Shown: positions 46,101 to 53,232 of the stretch, one piece after another
Layout: each line of letters opens with the position of its first letter
How positions within the stretch are numbered: position 1 is the stretch's first letter
Source of the DNA: Bacteroidales bacterium
GTDB taxonomy: Bacteria > Bacteroidota > Bacteroidia > Bacteroidales > VadinHA17
Assembly (NCBI GenBank): GCA_016709865.1
Contig: JADJLX010000003.1
Location: forward strand, 186,001-250,000
Length of the DNA stretch: 64,000 nt
Direction of reading: 5' to 3'
Position numbers and translations under genes: made by a program
The notes under the pieces: generated by a model
The model's input: the letters and a program-made list of their open reading frames with translations, nothing else
Databases searched by the model: none
Told to the model about the DNA's origin: nothing

Positions 46101-46440
46101 ATCATACAGGTGTTCATTTGTGGCTTCCGGATTATTCATGGATAAGGGAACCAGGTACCTTCTTGATCTTGGCAGAGTAGGCGATATAGCTGAAGTAATC
46201 ATTAATGGGTACAATGCAGGGTTGGTTTGGAAAGATCCCTTCACTGCAGATATTACAGGACATATTAGAAAAGGGGTGAACAAAATCGAAATTAAGGTGA
46301 CAAATGAGTGGACAAACCGTATTATCGGGGATCTTAAGGCTGCTCCGGATAAGAAAATTCTTAATTCACCTCTTTTTGTGTTTGGGAATAAGTTGAATGA
46401 ATCAGGATTGATAGGCCCGGTTAAAATTCTGAAATACTAA
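43117..46440 (+). CDS. GH106-type alpha-L-rhamnosidase-like glycoside hydrolase
   Basis: Large exported hydrolase, 1107 residues. A signal peptide with a long basic n-region ends near TSAQ (about 31). The N-terminal barrel opens with the GH106 signature PPESAKPRTWWHWTNSNVT and EGITKDLEWMKRIGIGGMQL, then FSSAGWSLTGGPWVKPEQAM. An inserted beta domain spans about 230-350. The barrel resumes with MLDSWEAGMQNWT (Glu476, candidate catalytic) and YGEASGVSLEILEDALLC, and a C-terminal jelly-roll carries WKDPFTADITGHIRKGVNKIEI. Length and motifs match GH106 enzymes that remove L-rhamnose from pectin and arabinogalactan. First gene of the locus, 31 bp before a CE15-type esterase. Confidence 0.88.
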   Translation: MKKIFAGNPIRTIRIGFIMGMIAVSWLTSAQVPGNSLINGFKDPPESAKPRTWWHWTNSNVTKEGITKDLEWMKRIGIGGMQLADVASGQGQIVEKKLFFRSPEWLDAVHHAASEADRLNLEMTIFSSAGWSLTGGPWVKPEQAMKKLVWSATNLKGPLNYNGKLPSPPSVEGPVRNLSRAARVSESDPKFYKDCIVLAFPTPQDEIVDTQPVPVASTGAGTVDPAVLIDDDLSTSMVIRSGKDKKQVWIKFSFEKEFTARAITMANRAGIPVGNLAASNDGNTYRTIVSLPGAQLYRSGKVATFSFPETSARYFRLEFTGAPMKPGEVMAETTTLPDSLYTFSELKLHTGARINRWEDKAGFYHLFNYEPVESGEVSASSVIDPASVIDLTSKMLPNGSIEWKVPAGNWTIMRFGYSLTGSKNRPAVPAGSGYEVDKLSKEHTLAYIKEYTAPIAGVLGTLYGKSLQSVMLDSWEAGMQNWTDSMLYEFRNRRGYDLTPFLPALSGYVVGNSDISDRVLWDFRRTLADMFAENHYAVLTEFLNKQGIKTYGEASGVSLEILEDALLCKKYVDYPMGEFWYRALHPELMYYQDVRGAASASHIYGKKITAAESFTGGGFESPNTLKKIGDYWFAQGINRFVFHTSAHQPLDTKPGNTMVGTHINRNITWAEQASPFMTYLARNSFMLQQGRFVADLAFLLDEGAPSTMPVWGTGLNPAPPEGYDYDYINADVLINRMSVGSDGKLLLPDGMSYAVLVLPNTTRMTLPVAKKIRDLVNAGATVVGCKPERTQGYTGYPGSEKNLSEIVSEVWADLDGVSRTRRTVGKGKVFWGTPLKTVLEASGIQPDFEYGKGLDSKIDWIHRKTDDADIYFVVNSTDRPIETELRFRVTGREAEIWDPATGEVSPSSYSFSANKTVVPVKLTERQSAFFVFSNTTSFSSGTKVLSNPVSTAEIKGPWEIYFPSGLGAPEKITTDTLKSWTENSDEGIKFFSGTASYRCSFVASGLFMDKGTRYLLDLGRVGDIAEVIINGYNAGLVWKDPFTADITGHIRKGVNKIEIKVTNEWTNRIIGDLKAAPDKKILNSPLFVFGNKLNESGLIGPVKILKY

Positions 46441-46471
46441 TTGTGTTGTAACTTTTTTTAATATTTAAGTC

Positions 46472-47764
46472 ATGAATAGATACACTTTCCAGCATGTTGT
46501 TATTTTATTAACAGCACTTTTGGGTTCTACTGTCTGCCCTGGTCAGGCTAAGCAGGATGTTGTGGCAGGAATACCTGTTAACTACGATGAGTCGTTATCA
46601 GGAACATATACCCTTCCTGACCCGCTCGTTTTTCCGAATGGCAAAAAAGTGAAGAATGCCAAAGAATGGTATCAGAAGAGGAGGCCTCAGATTGTAGCCC
46701 TCTTTGAGGAATTTGAATATGGAAAAATGCCGCCTGCCCCAAAGGATGTGAAATTTGTAATTTCTGATAAAGGTACTCCGGCACTTAACGGCAAGGCGAT
46801 AAGAAAGCAGGTTACAGTTTATTTAACAAATGACACTTCTGATCATAAGATGGAGTTACTGATTTATCTGCCTGCCGGAGTAAAGAAGCCAGTTCCTCTG
46901 TTTTTCAATGTCAGTTTTTCTGCCAACACGGGTGTTGTTGACGATCCGGGGATTAAGGATGTTTATATACTGGGTAAAGACGGAAAAAAGGTTCTCGCTC
47001 CCAGGAACGGAAGGTTTGGGAGAATCGATCCTGATATGTTCCTTTCGCATGGAATCGGGTTTGCCACTGTTTGTTACGGAGATATTGAACCCGATTTTGC
47101 TGAGGGTATCAAGTATGGTATAAGAGGCTATTATCTGAAGGATGGCCAGAATTATCCGGCTCCCGACGAATGGGGAGCAATCTCGGCCTGGTCGTGGGGA
47201 CTAAGCCGTGCTATGGACTTTTTTGAAACAGACCCGCAGGTTGACTCAAAAAAGGTCGCATTATTCGGGGTATCCAGGCTAGGGAAAACTGTATTATGGA
47301 CAGGTTGCCACGATACCAGGTATGGAATGGTAATTGCAAGTTGTGGCGGTGAGGGTGGCGCTGCAATATCACGACGTTTGTATGGAGAAACAATTGACCA
47401 TATGACTCATCCATCAAGATATTTCTACCAGTTCGCAGGCAACTGGCGTAATTACAAGGACGATCCCTCAAAATCACCTGTTGAGGCAAACATGCTCGTG
47501 GCACTTATGGCTCCCCGACCACTTTTACTTCAGACAGGAGATACAGATAACTGGTCCGATCCTAAAGGTGAGTTCCTGGCTGCTGTAGCTGCTGCTCCTG
47601 TTTATGAAATGCTTGGTAAAAAATCACTTGGAACAGATATATTTCCTGCTCCGGGAGTACCCATTCTCCACGATCTTGGTTATTTCATGCATGCAGGAGG
47701 ACATGGAGCATTACCCGCAGATTATGAGGTATTTATAAAGTTTATGAAAATGCATTTTATGTAA
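46472..47764 (+). CDS. CE15-type glucuronoyl esterase-like hydrolase, exported
   Basis: Alpha/beta-hydrolase of 430 residues resembling bacterial carbohydrate esterase family 15. Signal peptide 1-26. The nucleophile Ser268 sits in LFGVSRLGKT, matching the CE15 G-x-S-R-x-G-K motif; CGGEGGAAISRRLYGET follows, and the catalytic His411 is in MHAGGHG near the C-terminus. FPNGKKVKNAKEWYQKRRPQ near the N-terminus is also typical. CE15 enzymes cut ester bonds between glucuronic acid and lignin alcohols or other groups. It is 31 bp downstream of the rhamnosidase-like gene, forming a two-gene unit for a uronate/rhamnose-bearing glycan. Confidence 0.87.
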   Translation: MNRYTFQHVVILLTALLGSTVCPGQAKQDVVAGIPVNYDESLSGTYTLPDPLVFPNGKKVKNAKEWYQKRRPQIVALFEEFEYGKMPPAPKDVKFVISDKGTPALNGKAIRKQVTVYLTNDTSDHKMELLIYLPAGVKKPVPLFFNVSFSANTGVVDDPGIKDVYILGKDGKKVLAPRNGRFGRIDPDMFLSHGIGFATVCYGDIEPDFAEGIKYGIRGYYLKDGQNYPAPDEWGAISAWSWGLSRAMDFFETDPQVDSKKVALFGVSRLGKTVLWTGCHDTRYGMVIASCGGEGGAAISRRLYGETIDHMTHPSRYFYQFAGNWRNYKDDPSKSPVEANMLVALMAPRPLLLQTGDTDNWSDPKGEFLAAVAAAPVYEMLGKKSLGTDIFPAPGVPILHDLGYFMHAGGHGALPADYEVFIKFMKMHFM

Positions 47765-47778
47765 AAAATATTGTATTT

Positions 47779-50076
47779 TCAGATTTTTATTCTCTTTGTC
47801 AGCCGGATATCAGACGATGAGGTTCCCAGCATCAACTCTATCTCTCCGTTTTCAAGTTTCCAGTCGTAAGCTTTCTCATCCCAATATTTAAGTTGATCAA
47901 CAGGAACTTTCATCTTAATTGTTTTAGACTCACCTGCTTTTAGTGAAACTCGTTCAAAGGCTTTAAGTTCTTTAAATGGCCATTCTACTTTTGCATCAAC
48001 ACGGTGTACATAAAGCTGCGCTACTTCATCAGCATCTTTCTTACCAGTGTTCTTCAGCTGAAAAGTTACTTCTATCGATTCGTCGCTTCCGTATTTTTCT
48101 TTCGATGTTTTTAGTTTTTTATATTCAAAAGTAGTATATGAAAGACCGTACCCAAAAGGATACATAACTGGTAATTTCCTGGTATCGAACCATCTATATC
48201 CGACAAACAGTCCTTCTGAGTATACTGCAATATCCTTATTTGAAGTATTTTGCTGAATGCTTTCAGGTTTCTTCTCTCCCACAAGTGCTACAAAAATGTC
48301 TTCCGAAATGGGACTGTCAGTCTGCGGATAGTTGCCCAAAACGTATGCCGGAGAGTCTTCCAGTTTTATAGGAAGAGTAAACGGAAGCTTACCTGATGGG
48401 CTTATATTCCCCAGGAGCACATCTGCTAGAGCATTTCCTCCTTCGGTACCATTGAACCAGGAAATTATCAGTGAAGATGATTTTTCATTTACAACTCTCA
48501 GATCGACCGGGGCACCTGCCACAACAACTGTCACAATATTAGGATTCACATTGTAAACAGCTTTAATTATTGAATCCTGACCGTAAGGCAGATGAATTGT
48601 TGTACGATCGCTGCCTTCCGTTTCGACCTCCCTGTTGTTGCCGGCCATGAACAGAACAAGATCTGCCCCTCTGGCTGCGTTAACAGCTTCCTTTAATAAC
48701 TCAGCATCAGGATAAGTAATTGCAGCCGGCCGTTGTCCCCAGACACGAACAGGCATAACATATCCTTTGACGAAGGTTATTTGTGCGCGGTTCCCAGCTT
48801 TTGCCAGTAATCCCTGAAGTGGGGTCACTTCATAACGTGCCTTTACACCGGCTCCTACACCTCCGCTGGCCATCTTGCGGATTGCGTTATCGCCAATAAC
48901 AACAATCTTTTTATATTTATCGAGGTTGAGGGGAAGCAGTGAATTAGTATTTTTAAGCAATACAATCGATTTTGCGGCAATATCATAAACAATACGTGAC
49001 TGTTCTGGTTGTGCTGTCATTACAACAGTAGCTTTATCTGCAGGAATTGGTGTAATCGCAAAACGTACCCTTAGAATATTCTTAACTTTTGCATCGATAA
49101 CTGAAATGGGTACGATACCGGCTTTTATGGAATCGAGCAGTGGTTTACCAAAGAACCGGGAGTTTGGCATTTCCACATCCAAACCGTTCATAGCTGCTGC
49201 AACTGTGCTGTGGACTCCGCCCCAGTCGGAGATTATCAATCCTCTAAAACCCCATTCATCACGAAGAATTTTGTTTTGTAATATGTCATTCTCGGAACAC
49301 CATAAGCCGGAAACCTTATTGTAGGCAGCCATGACTCCGTATGCATCAGCCTCTTTAACAGCGGCTTCAAATGGAGGAAGATATATTTCACGCAATGCTC
49401 TCGGACTGACAATTACATTAACTCTGCCTCTGTTCATTTCCTGATTATTCAGGGCATAATGCTTAAGACAAACAGCAACCCCCTGATCCTGTACTCCTTT
49501 TGTATAGCCGACCGAAAGGCGGGAGCTTAAAAAGGGATCTTCGCTAAGGTATTCATATGTACGACCCCCGGTTGGAATTCGCTGGATATTGATAGCAGGT
49601 CCGAGGAGCATGTCTTTTCCGCGCAACCTGGCTTCTCTTCCCATTCCTACGCCATATGAGTATGCTAGATCCTTGCTCCATGTAGCTGCCAGTGCTGAAC
49701 CAGTCGGGAAAAATGTTGAGGAATCGTTTGCTAGTTTTAACGGGTTCCATGAGTGAGGTTCCATTTCTTCCCTGATCCCAAACGGACCATCAGTATATAC
49801 CATATCGGCAATACCAAGACGTTCAATGCCTTCTGAAGTAAACATGTTTTTACCATGTAACATGGCTACCTTTTCCTCGACAGTCATTTGTGAAATGATC
49901 TTATCGATTTTTGCATCGTTTTCAACCAGTTTTGATTTAAGTGGGGCACGTGAACTCTGGGCTATTACTGAATGTGAACCAATAATAATAGATATTGAAA
50001 TTAACAACAGAGTTATAATCAGCTTCCGGGAATTTGTCGGAAGGCCGGTTTTTCCTTTTTCAAGATTGTTAAACAT
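47779..50076 (-). CDS. Glycoside hydrolase family 3 beta-glycosidase, exported
   Basis: Exo-beta-glycosidase of 765 residues. N-terminal hydrophobic signal after a basic region (KLIITLLLISISIIIGSHSV). Domains: GH3 barrel with KHYALNNQEMNRGRVNVIVS and nucleophile Asp284 in LIISDWGGVHS; alpha/beta sandwich domain (from about 360, KSIVLLKNTNSLLPLNL, MAGNNREVETEGSDRTTI); C-terminal fibronectin type III-like domain (about 680-765, ADEVAQLYVHRVDAKVEWP). Typical of beta-glucosidases or xylosidases. It converges with the CE15 gene (14 bp apart) and is followed upstream by two esterases on the same strand. Confidence 0.93.
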   Translation of the reverse strand: MFNNLEKGKTGLPTNSRKLIITLLLISISIIIGSHSVIAQSSRAPLKSKLVENDAKIDKIISQMTVEEKVAMLHGKNMFTSEGIERLGIADMVYTDGPFGIREEMEPHSWNPLKLANDSSTFFPTGSALAATWSKDLAYSYGVGMGREARLRGKDMLLGPAINIQRIPTGGRTYEYLSEDPFLSSRLSVGYTKGVQDQGVAVCLKHYALNNQEMNRGRVNVIVSPRALREIYLPPFEAAVKEADAYGVMAAYNKVSGLWCSENDILQNKILRDEWGFRGLIISDWGGVHSTVAAAMNGLDVEMPNSRFFGKPLLDSIKAGIVPISVIDAKVKNILRVRFAITPIPADKATVVMTAQPEQSRIVYDIAAKSIVLLKNTNSLLPLNLDKYKKIVVIGDNAIRKMASGGVGAGVKARYEVTPLQGLLAKAGNRAQITFVKGYVMPVRVWGQRPAAITYPDAELLKEAVNAARGADLVLFMAGNNREVETEGSDRTTIHLPYGQDSIIKAVYNVNPNIVTVVVAGAPVDLRVVNEKSSSLIISWFNGTEGGNALADVLLGNISPSGKLPFTLPIKLEDSPAYVLGNYPQTDSPISEDIFVALVGEKKPESIQQNTSNKDIAVYSEGLFVGYRWFDTRKLPVMYPFGYGLSYTTFEYKKLKTSKEKYGSDESIEVTFQLKNTGKKDADEVAQLYVHRVDAKVEWPFKELKAFERVSLKAGESKTIKMKVPVDQLKYWDEKAYDWKLENGEIELMLGTSSSDIRLTKRIKI

Positions 50077-50120
50077 CTCAGTTTAATTGTAAGGTATAGG
50101 ATTGTTAATTAGAATTTTAA

Positions 50121-51266
50121 TTACTTAAATAATTTTGGGGCGAAGGTGTTCAGGTAAATTCTCCAGTTTGCCCATGTATGACCTCCGGGTGTAATGAAAA
50201 ATGTATGCTCAAGTCCGTTTTTCGTAAGAGTAGCATCGAGTGTCTGAGCAGAAGTCAGAAGACCATCAGCACCTCCGCAGGCCAGAAAGTATAACTTGTA
50301 TCCGGCTTTTTTCAGAGCTTTAAAGTCAGCATCGTATTTAGCTTTATTTTCATCATTAACTCGGATACCATTACTAAGAGGGCATATGTAGCTAAAGAAA
50401 CCGGGATAAAGGTTGGTACATGAAATTGTATGACCGGCGCCCATCGACAGTCCTGCTAAAGCTCTTGATGCCGGCTTCGCAATAACCCTATAGTTTTTCT
50501 CAACGTATGGGACTATGTCTTTTACAATACTGTTTACGTATGAGTTTGCAAAAGCCGGGTTGGTTCTGTCTATGACTTTTTCGGGTATCATTAATGTTCT
50601 TGCTGCAGCCTGTGTAGGATTTCCGTTAGGCATTACCACAAGCATGGGTAAAGCCAGTTTCTTCTCAATCAGGTTATCCAGGATCTGACATGTACGGCCC
50701 ATTGTACTCCACGCATCTTCATCGCCACCTGCACCATGAAGAAGATATAATACAGGGTATTTTGCCGTGCCGGTTTCATAACCGTAAGGAGTATAGATGA
50801 ACATGCGACGCGTCATGCCGAGTGTTGGTGATTCGTACCAAACCTGCGACAAGTTACCCCTCTGTTTTGCTTCAAAATAGTTGGCAGTAAGGTCACCTGG
50901 AATAAGCAGAACACTAAGGTATCTTGTCCCGTCTCTCTGAGTAAAGATATTGATTGGATCATTTACACTTAAGCCGTCAACAATAAAGCTATATGTGTAC
51001 AATTCAGGTGCAGGTTTTCGGATACTGACTGACCAGACACCGTTTTTATCTTTTTTCATATCGGTTGACAATCCAGGGGTAGCAGACCACGAGCCTGCAA
51101 GTTTAACACTCGCGGCATAGGGTGCAGAGATTTTGAAAACAACCTCTGTTTCTCCAATACTGGGTGAAACAATAGGTTGAGTTCTTGGAAAGTTAGCTAG
51201 TTCCTGGGCATATGAATTCATAAAAAGGAACAGGACTAATATTGAAAATGAAACTTTTATTTTCAT
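50121..51266 (-). CDS. CBM48-like + CE1-type esterase, exported (tandem copy 1)
   Basis: Secreted esterase of 381 residues. Signal peptide 1-20 (ends NSYAQ), an N-terminal early-set/CBM48-like beta domain (about 35-120, VVFKISAPYAASVKLAGSWS) and an alpha/beta-hydrolase domain (about 140-381) with PVLYLLHGAGGDEDAW, nucleophile Ser in ALAGLSMGAGH, an Asp in the GGADGLL region and His in PGGHTWANWRIYL. Feruloyl and acetyl-xylan esterases of this layout release acyl groups from xylan. It is followed by a homologous gene 48 bp upstream on the strand, a tandem duplication. Confidence 0.9.
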   Translation of the reverse strand: MKIKVSFSILVLFLFMNSYAQELANFPRTQPIVSPSIGETEVVFKISAPYAASVKLAGSWSATPGLSTDMKKDKNGVWSVSIRKPAPELYTYSFIVDGLSVNDPINIFTQRDGTRYLSVLLIPGDLTANYFEAKQRGNLSQVWYESPTLGMTRRMFIYTPYGYETGTAKYPVLYLLHGAGGDEDAWSTMGRTCQILDNLIEKKLALPMLVVMPNGNPTQAAARTLMIPEKVIDRTNPAFANSYVNSIVKDIVPYVEKNYRVIAKPASRALAGLSMGAGHTISCTNLYPGFFSYICPLSNGIRVNDENKAKYDADFKALKKAGYKLYFLACGGADGLLTSAQTLDATLTKNGLEHTFFITPGGHTWANWRIYLNTFAPKLFK

Positions 51267-51314
51267 AATATGTTTTTTTAAATCAGTTTAATAAAGTCTT
51301 AGGAACCGGTTTTC

Positions 51315-52448
51315 CTATTTAAATAATAATTGTCCAAAAGTATTAAGGTAAACTCTCCAGTTGGCCCAGGTATGGCCACCACCTGTTATGAAAAAAGTAT
51401 GCTCCATCCCGTTCTTTGTAAGGGCAGCATCCAGCGTTTTGTTATTAGCAAACGTGAAATCGTCGCTACCACAACCAATCCAATAGAGTTTATAACCGGC
51501 TTTTTTAATTCCCTGCAGTTGCGCATCGACTTCAGGTGTATCCTCTCTTATACCGGCACTTAAAGGGCAGATATAACTGAATGTACCAGGATATGCTGCT
51601 GTTACAGCAGTTGTGTGTCCGCCGCCCATTGAAAGGCCTGATATTGCCCTTGCATCGGGTTTTGGAATCGCCCTATAGTTCTTTTCGACGTAAGGAATAA
51701 TATCTTTCACGATGCTATTAATATACATATTGGCAAATTTTGGATCAGTACGGTCAAAAGTCGTTTCCTCGAGCATAAGAGTTTTTGCTGCTTCCTGACC
51801 CGGATTGCCGTTAGGCATAACGCAAATCATTGGTACTGCAAGTTTCTTTTCAATAAGGTTATCGAGTATCTGAACTGCACGGCCCATAGTGCTCCATGCG
51901 TCTTCATCTCCACCACCTCCATGTAAAAGGTAGAGGACAGGATAACTCTCTTTACTAGTTTCATAACCATATGGTGTATAAACATACATACGACGGGTTT
52001 TTCCGATTACAGGTGAATCGTACCATACTTTTATAAGGTTTCCATGTTTATTTGCCTCAAAGTAGTTTGCGGTAAGATCTCCCGGGACAAGCAGTACACT
52101 CAGATAACGGGTACCATCTCTCTGAAGAAAAATGTTGCTGGCATCGTTAACTACCAGTCCGTCAACAATAAAGTTGTATGTATAAAGTTCTGTTGCCGGT
52201 CTGGGGATACTAACACTCCAAACATTTAAAGAATCCTTCGTCATGTTTACAGATGAATCAGGACTTCTCATCCAGGAACCATAGAGCCTTACAAGTTTAG
52301 CCTCCGGTGCCAGAATTCTGAATACTATGGTTTTCTCACCGATCTCGGGAGAAACAATTGCAGCTCTTCTGAAGTTTGATAATTCCTGAGCCTGTAAGCC
52401 CAGAAAAGAGAAGAGGCATAAAACTGATAATAGAACTTTGTGTCTCAT
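51315..52448 (-). CDS. CBM48-like + CE1-type esterase, exported (tandem copy 2)
   Basis: Paralogue of the downstream gene, 377 residues, same order: signal peptide (ends LGLQAQ), CBM48-like domain (about 32-115, FRILAPEAKLVRLYGSW) and CE1-type hydrolase with PVLYLLHGGGGDEDAWS, Ser in AISGLSMGGGH, and His in GGGHTWANWRVYL. Differences cluster at GSWMRSPDSSVNM and the GCGSDDFTFANNK loop near the active site, suggesting altered acyl or glycan specificity. It is the promoter-proximal gene of the three-gene minus-strand unit (esterase, esterase, GH3). Confidence 0.9.
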   Translation of the reverse strand: MRHKVLLSVLCLFSFLGLQAQELSNFRRAAIVSPEIGEKTIVFRILAPEAKLVRLYGSWMRSPDSSVNMTKDSLNVWSVSIPRPATELYTYNFIVDGLVVNDASNIFLQRDGTRYLSVLLVPGDLTANYFEANKHGNLIKVWYDSPVIGKTRRMYVYTPYGYETSKESYPVLYLLHGGGGDEDAWSTMGRAVQILDNLIEKKLAVPMICVMPNGNPGQEAAKTLMLEETTFDRTDPKFANMYINSIVKDIIPYVEKNYRAIPKPDARAISGLSMGGGHTTAVTAAYPGTFSYICPLSAGIREDTPEVDAQLQGIKKAGYKLYWIGCGSDDFTFANNKTLDAALTKNGMEHTFFITGGGHTWANWRVYLNTFGQLLFK

Positions 52449-52534
52449 ATAAGGTTATTAAAGAGTTTAAAACATTGCTAATTTAGTTATTATTATATGA
52501 GTAAATTATGCTGTTGGACACGTTCTTATTTATG

Positions 52535-52562
52535 CTTTTTTAGCTAGCTTCACATTGACTTT
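52535..52562. promoter_or_regulatory. Shared motif in the divergent gap before the esterase operon
   Basis: T-run followed by AGCTAGCTTCACATTGAC, closely matching 43025-43053 upstream of the GH106 gene. It lies between the esterase gene (minus) and a lipoprotein gene (plus), so either could be its target. Confidence 0.4.
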
Positions 52563-52627
52563 TTTTGATGCCATTTTATAAATCAAAATTTAGTGATATC
52601 ATTAAATCAGTTTTAGCACAATTTAAA

Positions 52628-53209
52628 ATGAACAGATTATTGACACGAAAGCCAATCAGGATGTTATTAATTAATTTCCTTCTGGTTATTTTATTAAATG
52701 GATGTTTTTCCGAAGAGCACATAAAATTTCTTAATATTCCGGTAAATGGCAGTATTGATCAATTTGCAAATGAACTGGTTAAGCTGGGATATACTGAGTT
52801 ACCCCCAACAATGGAAAATCAGGTTAAACTAAGTGGGATGTTTATTGATAAGCAATGTGAGATTGATCTATATGGAACCTCTAAAAGCCATGCAGTATAT
52901 GAAGTAAAAGTCAACGTGCCAACAGAAAATCGTGATTCACTTAATGGTGCCTTTATCAGAATCCAAAAGTTGTGCTCATCAAAATATGGGATTGGAAGAA
53001 GTGAATACAAGCAGTATAGAAATTCTGACAGGTTTCATTTTAATGAACCGAGGCGAATCAGGCAGTTAAATGCCGGAGACTTTACAAGATATACTAAAGC
53101 TTCAGGAATTATAATTTTGGAAGTCCATTCCGGGTCCATTTCAATAACCCTCACCGATAAACTAAATAGTGAAATTCAGAAACATGAAATGGAGTCGGGC
53201 GGGGTGTGA
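52628..53209 (+). CDS. Lipoprotein of unknown function
   Basis: Protein of 193 residues from the ATG at 52628; the frame stays open to 52565, but that adds a non-signal leader. The signal (RMLLINFLLVILLNGC) ends in a lipobox Cys at about residue 26. The mature part has no recognised domain; it is mixed alpha/beta with FLNIPVNGSIDQFANELVKLGY and IRIQKLCSSKYGIG. The gene is isolated between two divergent or convergent carbohydrate genes and may not belong to the locus. Confidence 0.65.
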   Translation: MNRLLTRKPIRMLLINFLLVILLNGCFSEEHIKFLNIPVNGSIDQFANELVKLGYTELPPTMENQVKLSGMFIDKQCEIDLYGTSKSHAVYEVKVNVPTENRDSLNGAFIRIQKLCSSKYGIGRSEYKQYRNSDRFHFNEPRRIRQLNAGDFTRYTKASGIIILEVHSGSISITLTDKLNSEIQKHEMESGGV

Positions 53210-53232
53210 CCCCGCTGATGCATCTTTTCTTT

